DNA from: Adiantum capillus-veneris | Lineage: Eukaryota; Streptophyta; Polypodiopsida; Polypodiales; Pteridaceae | DNA: 64,000 nucleotides | NCBI GenBank assembly: GCA_014529385.2 | Contig: CM043942.1 | Span: 31,524,969 to 31,588,968 of the forward strand | Direction of reading: 5' to 3' | Shown: piece after piece, positions 40,520-50,600 of the stretch | How the letters are laid out: every line of letters begins with the position of its first letter | Numbering within the stretch: the first letter of the stretch is position 1 | The notes under the pieces: model-generated | Seen by the model: only the letters and a program-made list of their open reading frames with translations | What the model was told of the DNA's origin: nothing | Database searches by the model: none | Program-made: the position numbers and the translations under genes

Positions 40520-41838
40520 CACTAGAATGGTAACATGACACTTTTATGTCCTGTTAAGTGACCATTTTGCTTGAATTATTTGAAGAGTATGAAAATGAAT
40601 TTCTAGGTGCTATATATCCACAAAGTTGCCTTATGAGCTGGAAAAAACTTAGCATTTTTTTTTGAGTATCGATCTCACCATTAACCTTACTCTTGCACAA
40701 CATTTTTGAACTTAAACTGTGTGAAAAAACGGGTCCTGTTTTTGGCTTTTTTTCAATTTTTGGCAACTATACCACTCTAAACTTCATGTTTGTGAGGTTT
40801 AGATGGCTAGAGGTTAGGACTTCATAGTTCTCAACATGTTTTGATGCTTGTAGGGAGAGCTAAGTGTTAAAATTGAAAGTTATGACCAATTTACAAGAAT
40901 TGCATAATCCTGTTTTTTGGCCAAAATTAGCACTTTTATGATTTTTTTGGTGGCTTTCTTGATATCCAAATTCAATTTTGATTGTGTAAATGTAATGTAT
41001 AACATAAAGCTAATCTTCCTTGAGTTTTGGGGGACCTAATATGCTATATAGCATAGTATATGATGATGGTTGAGTTTTTTGATTGCTGAAGAATACGATA
41101 CATTTTAGAGTAGCAAGTATAACTTTCTCAATATTGCTAGTTTCTTAGGCCAATTGTGTGTATTTTGTAGGTATTGACCATATCTAATCATAGACTACAA
41201 ACTTGGCTAGATATTGAGTAGTTTCTATGGGTTTCTAGAGGTCATAATGCTAAACCCAGTTTTTTCATGTTTGCTGTATTTAGCACTTTATCATTGCCCC
41301 CAAGGTTCCAATTGTAAGAGATCCATTATCCTTTTGACATGCTCCATGGCTCCCTTTGAATCCAGAGGCCCAAAGGGAACTAAGAAAACATGTATATAGT
41401 ATCTGTATTGAGCGTGACTATAGAAACTTTGATGATAGGTCCGCAGAATGGCAAAAATGCAACTTTTTTGTACCTATTTTTTTGCCCAAAAAAAAATAGT
41501 GAGGTAAAAGCAACCATATGTTTTGGTCACAAACCCATTGAAGTTAACGAGGAATTTTATCTCATGTCCTACAAAAATCTCCACTCTTATTTATATGCAA
41601 TCAACCGTAAGAAATTGTTGTTTTGGGCAAAATGCACTGGTCCATCAACTTTGGAGGCTTGTAGTGACCAAGGGATGAGAAAAATTACAAGTTTCTCATT
41701 TTTTCCATATGTAGTAGTTATTGAACTATAAGCTCATGAAAGGATTTTTCAAAATGAGTGGATCTACTATGGTTTTGGAATTTTTTCCCAAAACCCTGAA
41801 AGGACACTTTTATGTCCTGTTAGGTTACCATTCTAGTG
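40520..41838. mobile_element. CACTA-ended non-autonomous DNA transposon nested in the gypsy 3' region
   Basis: The ends are inverted: the left begins CACTAGAATGGTAAC and the right, reversed, begins with the same 15 bases. Each subterminal region contains GACACTTTTATGTCCTG, itself nearly palindromic. The 1,319-bp interior shows no transposase. A three-base duplication expected for CACTA elements is not clear (TAA on the left, CTA on the right). Retroelement sequence resumes after 41838 with the polypurine-tract region. Confidence 0.7.
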
Positions 41839-41885
41839 CTACGGCTTTATCTTTTCTACCTCTTAGTCGAGGACGACTATGATTT

Positions 41886-41897
41886 TAAGAGAGAGGT
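41886..41897 (+). other. Polypurine tract of decayed gypsy element
   Basis: TTAAGAGAGAGG lies just upstream of the 3' LTR, in the context CGAGGACGACTATGATTTTA common before gypsy 3' LTRs. Confidence 0.7.
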
Positions 41898-41899
41898 AA

Positions 41900-43432
41900 T
41901 TTCATAAAATCTAATATCTAATATCTAACTAACCCAAATGATTTTATCATATTAAACTGATCACTTAATGTGGGAGAATAAACGGGAACAAGGGCTAAGA
42001 TATAGACATGTGCTTATAGATCTATCTCAACACGGGGCCAATGGTAAAGGGACCCAAGTGAGAGATGGTCTATCAAAGAGCAAGGCTAACCAATGGACCA
42101 TAAGACCTTAGGGTTAGCTTCATTGAAGACCTCCAATAATGTGTGTAAAAGTCCTTTGACCTTAAGTAAGCTAGGGTTGAGCTTGAGGCGGGAACTCGAC
42201 CCAGCTCCAGGTGCTTGTCCTACTTGTCATGCTTGATGACTAAGGTGCTTGATGATTGAGGTGCTTGAGATGCTTGAGGTGCTTGATGATTGAGATGCTT
42301 GAGGTGCTTGACATGCTAGGGTTGCACTTGATGTGAGAACCCAGCCCAAGCTTAAAGTGCTTAAGGGCCAAGCTTGTGATGGGAACTAGGCCTATGCATG
42401 AGGGGCTTGAGGTGTCAAAAGGTCAAGATTCAATCCCTACAAGGAAGGGGCGGGCCCTACAAGAGGGGGGATGGGAGAGAACACCCACACACTCACACAA
42501 GGCATGAATGGTACAAAGAAAGCAAAAGGACACTTGTCAAGTTCCTCCTCATGTTGCCCTCATGGTGTGCCTGAAGCCTATTGGTTGGCCACCCAAGGGG
42601 TCCAATGATAATTTAGAGATTTAATTAATTGATTTTGCATTTATCAAGTCCTCTCTCTCAAAGGGGAAAGGGGGACACTTGTCCCAAGGCTACCCTTGCT
42701 GCTTGTAATGCCTCTTGCTTGTGATTGGCTAGGCCTGGAGGGGTCCAATGAGCTTTAAGCATGAGCTACAAGGGGGGGGTCGACCCAATCAAGCTAGGGG
42801 GTTACTTAGGGGGTATACTCACCCACACACACTCACAAACACTCTCATTGTGTGCTATGCAAAGTGCAAGAGCTCCCTCTCCTTCTCCAAGCAAGTAGAG
42901 GTTGAGAGCCTATACCAACACATGTATGCTAGCAAGAAGAGTTATGATAAGTGAGGAACTAATTCTTTCTCCTATGAAATGTTTCTTCTGCCTCTTCCCT
43001 ACCCTCATTCCGTGCTAGCTCTCTCCACCTTCGAAGGTGTTTGAGGTCTTAGGACTGAGGCTTGGGATAGTTAAAGCTTTCTTCAAGTTTATGTTATGCT
43101 TGTGATGCATGAAGCTTTCCATCTTCATTGCATCACCTATGTCAGAAGGAACACAAAGATTGTATTGTAACAAGTCTCTCTTAATGGGAGAAATCATAAT
43201 ACAAATGCCTATTGGAGGGGGGACCGGCTCCACATAAATCCGGTCCTCAAGTGTTGTCATGCTCTCTAAATTCTCTCTCTTGCAAAAGTATTGTTCATGC
43301 CAAGTTAACTAATTGCTATGATTATGTTGCTATCTTCAATTATGTTCACCCACTATGCTCACAAAGTTATATCTCAAAAGTACTTTCACTAATTTCCGAT
43401 ACTCTCAAGTTAAATAGGCAAATTCCATTACA
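41900..43432 (+). repeat. 3' LTR of decayed gypsy element (1,533 bp)
   Basis: It aligns with 33421-35047. The first bases are TT rather than TG (41901 G to T), and about 85 bases are deleted near 42922. It ends CCATTACA and is followed by TCTAG. Confidence 0.95.
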
Positions 43433-43437
43433 TCTAG

Positions 43438-44051
43438 CTTCAAAATTTTCTATAGCAATGCAACCACCCCCATGTCACAAACCCATAATGAATACTACCT
43501 ATGAGACGCAAACAACACATTGCTCGTCAAATCCATTGTGCATACGGTGTCCAAAACCAATGGCATAGTGTCTCCTCCTCTTATGTAGTGTAATGTTCGC
43601 GTGTTGACTCATGGATGGTACATGTATCCTAAGTGCTAGCAAATAGCACTTGATGACTCGACTGACTCTGATGCCCGAAATGTAAGACCAAAACTACACC
43701 AGAGAAGCATGGGAGAGTTGCTAGCATGACCAGTTCCTTGATTGGTGTGGATGGTGAGAGGGGATGCTAATGCCTATAAAGAATTTGTTGTTCAATGCAA
43801 ACACTATGTTCAAAGGACACTAGCTCTCCATTAGTCTACTTAGAAGGCCACTACCACTCACGAGGATCCCATATCAATTGTTGCAAGGGGACTCTAGCCT
43901 GATCACAAATTAGCTGCTCCTTAAAGAGAAACATAGGATGGCAAGACGACATCATGCGAAGGGAACCCATTACTTAATTCAATCCCAAGAGACGTCAATT
44001 TGAGATGATAACTTTAAAACTCAACACACGCGCACACACACGCGTGCGCGT

Positions 44052-44094
<43 letters not shown>

Positions 44095-44940
44095 TGTGGG
44101 GGGGGGGGGGGGGGGCAATGAAATTGCCATGATTGGGAGGAGTGTGTTATAGGTTGGCATGACCAACTAGAAGGAAATTTTCTCTTGAGAATGTGGAGAG
44201 TAACTACACTTCATTAGTTGTTAGATCTTACACTCGAAAATATAGACATAGTGTTGATCCAAAATATAGATTTGTGCTAGGTTGTAGCGAATGTGGAGAG
44301 CGCTTAGACCTTGTGAGTTGTCATACATTGCCCTCGAGAAAGTAGTAATAGCGATGGTTGATGCAGAAGCGTATTAAAGAGCTCTAAAAGCTCACATGAG
44401 AATCATATGCATGTGCCCTCACTGTGGACGGAAGGTGATCAGCAACGGTTGCTCCAATTGAAAGACACCTTCTTCTTGGCCACAACAACGCATGGGTCAC
44501 ATACTAGTAGGCTATATGCTACATGGGAAGAAGTGCCCACTGTTTTGAAAGTACCCGTCCCCAAAATTGACCGGCATGCATTGGGTCAAGTTGATAAAGT
44601 CAGTTGGAACTGGGTGCTAACCGGTGAAATGTGAGGACTCGGAGGCGGGATTTCAAATTCAGTCATCAGTCAGTACTCCAGAGTGCAAATGGTTTTGCAT
44701 GCTTAAGCCATAGCCGCCTGCGGCTCTTTCAATTTGCGCAAGAGATGATGCAGTCAACTGTGGATACGCCCATTGTAACGGCAGCTATGACGGATGATCC
44801 CGCGATGGCGGACACCGACATGAGCGGATTTTCATCAGCTCGCAACATTCGCGCAACTGTTGTGCAGGCTTCAACTATATTTTATGACACGCCGGCTACT
44901 CTAGGTTTTTACTCTTCTATCTTTATGTACATATGTGTGT

Positions 44941-44994
<54 letters not shown>

Positions 44995-45341
44995 TTTGTT
45001 TTTATAACTTGGAACTTCTTTTTGGCTTTACCAAGCAAGATTCATGGCTAGCTACTTTCGTTTTGGTGCACAGAACGTTGAATGGCTTTCTTGTGACAAG
45101 CTACTTTTGGGAAGCTGCATTCTATTCTGATCAAGGTTTAAGCTACAAATCTAGAGGCTAGTAGGTTTGGCATGGAAACAAATTGTTTCATAATGAAAGC
45201 TCAAATCGTTGTGGAATAGGACAGAATATCGACCTCTCTTACTTAGGCAAGGGTCTTCTTGCACTTACCGTAAGATTGCTTGGACTGAAGATGCTCATGT
45301 CATGGTAGTTATCAAGTCGAATGTTTTCCAAAGGAGTATCC
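43438..45341. other. Unassigned stretch with simple repeats
   Basis: No supported gene was found. It contains a CA/CG-alternating tract at about 44028-44092, an 18-base G run at 44098-44115 and a GA run at 44943-44989. A plus-strand frame at 44407-44634 (75 codons) matches nothing I recognise. Confidence 0.4.
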
Positions 45342-45533
45342 TCATCCTTTGGATAACTTAGAATTTGGTTTTATAGGACAAGAGATGGGAGAGCAATTTT
45401 CCATACCATATTGCCAAAGCAAATCGTGAACATACTTCTTGTGTCCGACAGATGAAAATGTCTTTAGTAGGACTAAATTATTTTTGAACCAAAAGTAGTG
45501 TAATGAATCAAGATCCATTATAGAAAAGGTAGA
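45342..45533 (-). pseudogene. Copia reverse transcriptase relic
   Basis: On the minus strand the frame reads FSIMDLDSLHYFW, then HKKYVHDLLWQYGMENC and SCPIKPNSKLSKG, which matches the C-terminal part of copia reverse transcriptase. The upstream part is cut off at 45533, where the LTR of the next element begins. It therefore records an older copia copy that served as insertion site for that element. Confidence 0.75.
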
Positions 45534-46004
45534 TGTCATGTGACACATCCCAACCCTATGTGTCCGTGGACAAGCTACACCATAGCAAGGTTCCCGTCAG
45601 TTCAGTCAAGTCTAGATTAGCAGTGATCTAGTGATCTGGCACTTTTGTGAGTCTATTCGTAGACCGTGCATGCCCAGTCACTTAGCATAGATGCATATTC
45701 TCCGGTTGCACACAGCATGATCATCGGAATTCCCATCAGAATCCATTAGCATCAGTTAGGGGAATTTTCTAGTGCATTTAGTCTATTTTCCTATTTTTGA
45801 TTATTTTCACTTATTATTTTTAAGTGACTTTCCAACAAAAGTAGGTAGGGCAATTTTGCTAAGTTAATATATAAGCAAACCCAAGTTAGCACTTTCTGGC
45901 AGAAGAGGCAGCAGGAGCTTCCCGCTCAACAGGCAACTTCTCACCAGTAACCCCCCCCTCAGCATTAGATCCATCGCCACCATCTCCCCTCATCTGGCGT
46001 TTTC
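45534..46004 (+). repeat. 5' LTR of TR-GAG-like element, first part
   Basis: It begins TGTCATGTGACACATCCC and matches 58924-58944 and 62459-62900. A TATA-like TATATAAG at 45868-45875 is conserved in the 3' LTR (about 62763-62770) and could be the promoter. Confidence 0.9.
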
Positions 46005-47500
46005 TGTCACCAGCGTGTGACTACTATTCCAGCGTGTGACTACTATCTATCCTTTTTGTTGATTTCTTTCTTATTATCTATTTACTTTCACTTTTTGGAA
46101 ACACCCCTCGGGAAATCTAACTGCCCTGCATTGCATAGCTAGTGTGGAACTGTCCAGAGGGAGTCCGGGCCTGAGGGCAAGAGAGCACTAAGGTTGGACA
46201 AGGACTATGGTTAGCCAAGTGGGGTCATTGACTAACCAAAGTGGAATCCTTTGCTACAGAGGCTACATTTCAGTTTTGGATGTGGCCGCAGTGTACAAAG
46301 AGGGTCGGATGACCTAGAAAGATACAATGGCAGCATCTCCTAAAATTTAGGGAACTGCTATTTTGGGACCTGAAAATGTCTTCGCGTCATTACGTGCAGT
46401 TTGACATGGGGATCATTTTGTTACTCTGTGGCCAAGTCAACAGAGGCTGCAGGTGAGATATTTTTAGACCCGAGGGTCTAAAGCGGGAAAATGCACAAAT
46501 GAGTGACACTTGGCACTTTGAGGCCAGTTTACTACTTATAGAGAAGGCAAAAACGTGATTTATAGTTGGGAGGCTCATTTTGCAAGTCTCTGTCACAGGT
46601 TAAGAGCTATGGAGTGCTTGCTTTCCCTCTTATGCACAGTGCGGTGCCAGGAGTGATGCCCTGCACGCTACGCACTGCCCTCTCTCTCCCCTTTGGCAGT
46701 ATGTTATGCCCCTCTAGTGGGCTCTTCATTTGACCAATGTACAGTTGTGTGGGTTCATGCGCGATTGCCGAGGCAAGAGCCTCTTGCACAGGTACTGGAT
46801 TAGCTAGTGGCTAATCCCCCCGCAGGTACAGGTGAATTCGGAGAGGTTTCACGCCAGAAATCTCGTCCAATTCAAAGGGCAAGTAGCCCTACAGGCGCGG
46901 GAGCTCGAGGACTTGCTAGGGATGCGACCGGCACGCGAAACGGAGCCCGAAACAGTGAATTACAGCCTGCTGTGTATTTTTGCAGGTTTAGGGTTTTGGC
47001 CCTAAACGGACCCTAATACCCCCAGGAGGTTCGGGGACGCAAGGGAACCGTTGTACAGGCGAACTGGCGCATTTTCAGGGCTGAAAACAGAGAATTCAGC
47101 GTGCTGCAGATTCTCGCCAGGTTTTGCAAAGTGCCCGTATGCGTCGGGAAAGTCAGTCAATGCGTGGGAATACTGACCGTGAAGGGTTCTAGTACAGTTA
47201 TGCTGCCGAAATCGGGCTGGAACAGTGGAAATTCAGCCGAGTTTGTGCGGGGCAGCTTGTAGGAACCACAGCGTTTATTCCCTCTTTTGAACAATAAAGA
47301 AATACCGAAAGGGGCGCCTAAGTTAGGGGCCAATCTGGTGTCCGTCTACTCATACAGGTGCAATCTAGCAGCCTGTATCCCTCTCCCCTTTGTTGTGTCT
47401 TGAAAGTACAGGTAAAATAGACGACTAATAATGGGTGAAAGCTAAATCAAGGTTTAAAGTAAAGTCTACCGCCCTTTTTGGATCAAACAGGCCGGTTTCA
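46005..47500 (+). repeat. 5' LTR of young gypsy element (1,496 bp)
   Basis: It runs from TGTCACCAGCGTGTGAC to GGCCGGTTTCA. An 18-base unit (CAGCGTGTGACTACTATT) is duplicated at its start. The short open frames inside recur identically in the partner LTR because of sequence identity and are not evidence for genes. Confidence 0.97.
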
Positions 47501-47519
47501 TGGTTCCATGGCCGGGATT
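47501..47519 (+). other. Primer-binding site, tRNA-Glu-like
   Basis: TGGTTCCATGGCCGGGATT adjoins the LTR directly. Against the complement of a plant tRNA-Glu 3' end as I recall it (TGGTTCCGTTGCCGGGAAT), 16 of 19 positions agree. Confidence 0.6.
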
Positions 47520-47608
47520 AAATCACTTTTTCCCATAGAAGTGAGCCTTGGTCAGTTTTCGGCTTGAAGACACAGGGGATCATAGACGAGACACAGGGAA
47601 TTGTAATT

Positions 47609-50600
47609 ATGGCTGACAGACCAGATAATGTGACTGAAGAGGTTTCCTCTTCACAGGGTCAACAGACACATGAAGTGGGTGAGTCCTCAAGACCACCACA
47701 GACTGATGATGATATATTCAGGACCCAGTTGGTTACTGCTGTGGCTATGTTCACACAAGTAATGCAGAATCCGAGGTTTTTAGCCTTTCTGCAACCTCCT
47801 GTTCCGTCTCAGCAAGTTGGGTCACTGGATCATATTCAAAAGCCTGTTAAGGCTCGAGCACAGGTGATTCATACCGCACAGTCAATGGAAACACCTGTAC
47901 ACTTGACGGAGAACATGCAGTCTCCACAACGTATGCCTAAGGTGCAAGAACAGGTGGCTGAGATGCCAGTTTTTCAAGCTGTACCAATTCAGCCCGCCAC
48001 CTTTCAGCAGCCTATAGCTGGTTCTAATGGGCAGGGAAGCAACTTACAGGCTATGCAACAGGTCTTCCCACCACCTTCAGTACACCCTGGCTATTTTGGA
48101 GGTGGATCGGTATTTCAGAGCATGGCTGGTCATGCACCTGGAAATCAGTTTTATACGCCAGAAACAGTGTTTGGGGGTGCTCAAACGATGATGCCTAACC
48201 CCATGTACAGTGTCATGGGTATGCAACCAGGGTTTCAAAGCACTCAGGGACAATTTGGGATGCCACAAGCAAATTTTGGCATGGCTGGAATTACAAATCA
48301 GCAGCCAAATATGGCATTTCCAGGTCAAGTTAATAGCGGCCAAGGAACACAGATGAACCCTAATAGTGTTCCCATGTTTCAGTCACTTCCATATGACAAT
48401 TTAACGCCGCTGGAGAGGCCAACTCCGTACAAAGAAGGTGGCAAAGGAGTGTCATTCACGACCTTTACAGGGTTTGATGACAGGAAGAAGGCTCTTTCAT
48501 TCCTCCAGCAGTTTGACAAGGCCTATGCAGGGGGAAACTTTACAGAGGCTTCAAAGGTCCGCAAGGCAGCCACTTTCTTGACAGGGAATGCGGGACAATG
48601 GTGGACAACTTTATTGCTTCAAGGGCAAGCTCCGTCCACATGGATTTACTTCAAGCAGATTTTTGCAGCAGCATGGTTATCTGATGATTTCGAAGCAGAT
48701 GTCATGACAGAATGGCACCAGCTTAATGCTGCCACTTGCAGAAATCTGGATGATTACAATCGGAAGTTTTGGAAAGCTCTACTTCCAGTAACTTCCTATA
48801 GGTTTGTGCCATTGACAGAACAGATTGAAAAATACTGTTGTGGCCTACCTAAAGGATTGAGAAAGTACTGTACGAAGACAAAAGTCACTACTTTGACGCA
48901 GCTCATCGAGGTAGCAAACACTGGCAATGGTTTGCTCAAGGGAGAAGATTGTGAATTTAACACTGGCGTCAAGGCAGGATCAGGCAAGAAAAATTCAGCC
49001 AAGAAGCACGTTCCCAATGAGGCTCCTAAAGGGACTCAGGAGTCGGCCAACGCAGGGAAAGACAAAGCTACGGCTGAATCAGAAAAAGGACCAGCAAAGA
49101 AATGGAAAAGACGTTTTCCTCGCAAGTCAGAAGAGCAAAAGAAGGTCCTGAGGACAGAGAACAAATGCTTTATATGTGAGCAGCCTGGCCACATTGCTTA
49201 CAACTGTCCTACAAAGAAAAGGCCAGCTGATTCTGAAGACAAGGAAGACAAGAAAGGAAAGAAGCCCATGGCTGGTCTAGTGCCAGATATGGTGGGCGAC
49301 AAGCCAAATTCAGATGCAAGTGAGCTTTGCAGAGCATGGGGAAAGGTTAGGGATCAAACAGTGCTTATCTTCTTTGATCCAGGTGCCAAAGCCAACTTTA
49401 TTTCCCCAGAATTGGCTTCAAAGTTGGGAATCAGACCTGAAGAGATGGGGTATACAGCAGAGGCAGGTTTGGCATGTCCTGGCCATACAGAGGCTGTGAC
49501 ACCCATCATTGGAAAGTTGCGTCTACATATCCAGTCCTATGTAGATGCTGAAGAATTTTACATCATGCCACTGGACGGATGTGATGTGTTGTTAGGTATT
49601 CCTTGGTTGTTTCGTGTACAGGGAATCATGGATGCCTACAACAAAAAGATCACTGTACAGAGCAGGGGAAAGACTCACATTCTGGATGTAAAGCTTAAAG
49701 GGGAGTCTATTCCTACTGTATCAGCTTCTGTTATTACTTCTGTAATGAAAAAGCATCTTTCTGCGTACTTGGTTTTTGCACGTGAAGTGTCAGATTGTGA
49801 TGAATCAAATTTATCTGTGCTAGATAAAGAAAGGTCAATGTTTTTACAACAGTATAGTGACTGTTTTTCCGATTCATTACCGTCTCAATTACCGCCAGAG
49901 AGACCCGAGGACCATGCGATAGATTTGGTGCCAGGCAGTAGCCCACCAAATAAGCCTCCGTACAGGGTTAGTGCGGCTCAGCAGAAAGAGATAATGGGCC
50001 AAGTACAGGAGCTGTTAGAAAAAGGGCTGATTCAGCCCAGTTCATCTCCATTCTGTTCTCCAGTATTGTTGGTGCAGAAAAAAGATGGCTCATGGCGTAT
50101 GTGCATCGACTACCGTGCACTGAACAAGAATACCATCAAGAATAGGTTTCCTATACCTAGAATTGATGATATTATGGACAAATTAGAAGGAGCAGCTATG
50201 TTTAGCAGGATAGATCTAAAGAGTGGGTATCATCAGATCCGCATTAGATCAGAGGATGTGCACAAGACTGCTTTTAGAACAACGTTTGGCCTTTACGAAT
50301 TTTTAGTGATGCCCTTTGGTCTCACAAATGCTCCTGCTACGTTTAATAGGATGATGGACAGAATTTTCCGTCCACACCAGCAGTTTGTTGGTACGTTCTT
50401 TGATGACATGATAGTCTATTCAAAGAATGAAGAGGAGCATAGGCATCACTTGGCCATTGTGTTCAAAGAGCTACGCAGTCATAGGTTGCTCATCAATGCA
50501 AAGAAAAGTGAGTTTTTTCTGGAAGAGATTCACTTTCTGGGACACATTGTCTCAAAGGACGGTGTCAGAATGGATCCTGCAAAAGTCGAAGCGATCAAGT

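Larger units (their letters stand above)
33421..43432 (+). mobile_element. Full-length Ty3/gypsy chromovirus-like retrotransposon, decayed
   Basis: A 10,012-bp element with LTRs at 33421-35047 and 41900-43432, an initiator-Met primer-binding site, a gag-pol pseudogene with reverse transcriptase before integrase, a chromodomain-like end and a polypurine tract. Both flanks carry TCTAG (33416-33420 and 43433-43437). Without the nested 1.32-kb DNA element its length (8,693 bp) is close to that of the intact gypsy element at 46005-54741, and the two share protease and polymerase motifs. Confidence 0.95.

Noticed and set aside
46390-47016. Short open frames inside the young gypsy LTRs that recur exactly at 53631-54257
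   Set aside because: The duplication reflects LTR identity. There are no domains, and LTRs of this class do not usually encode proteins.
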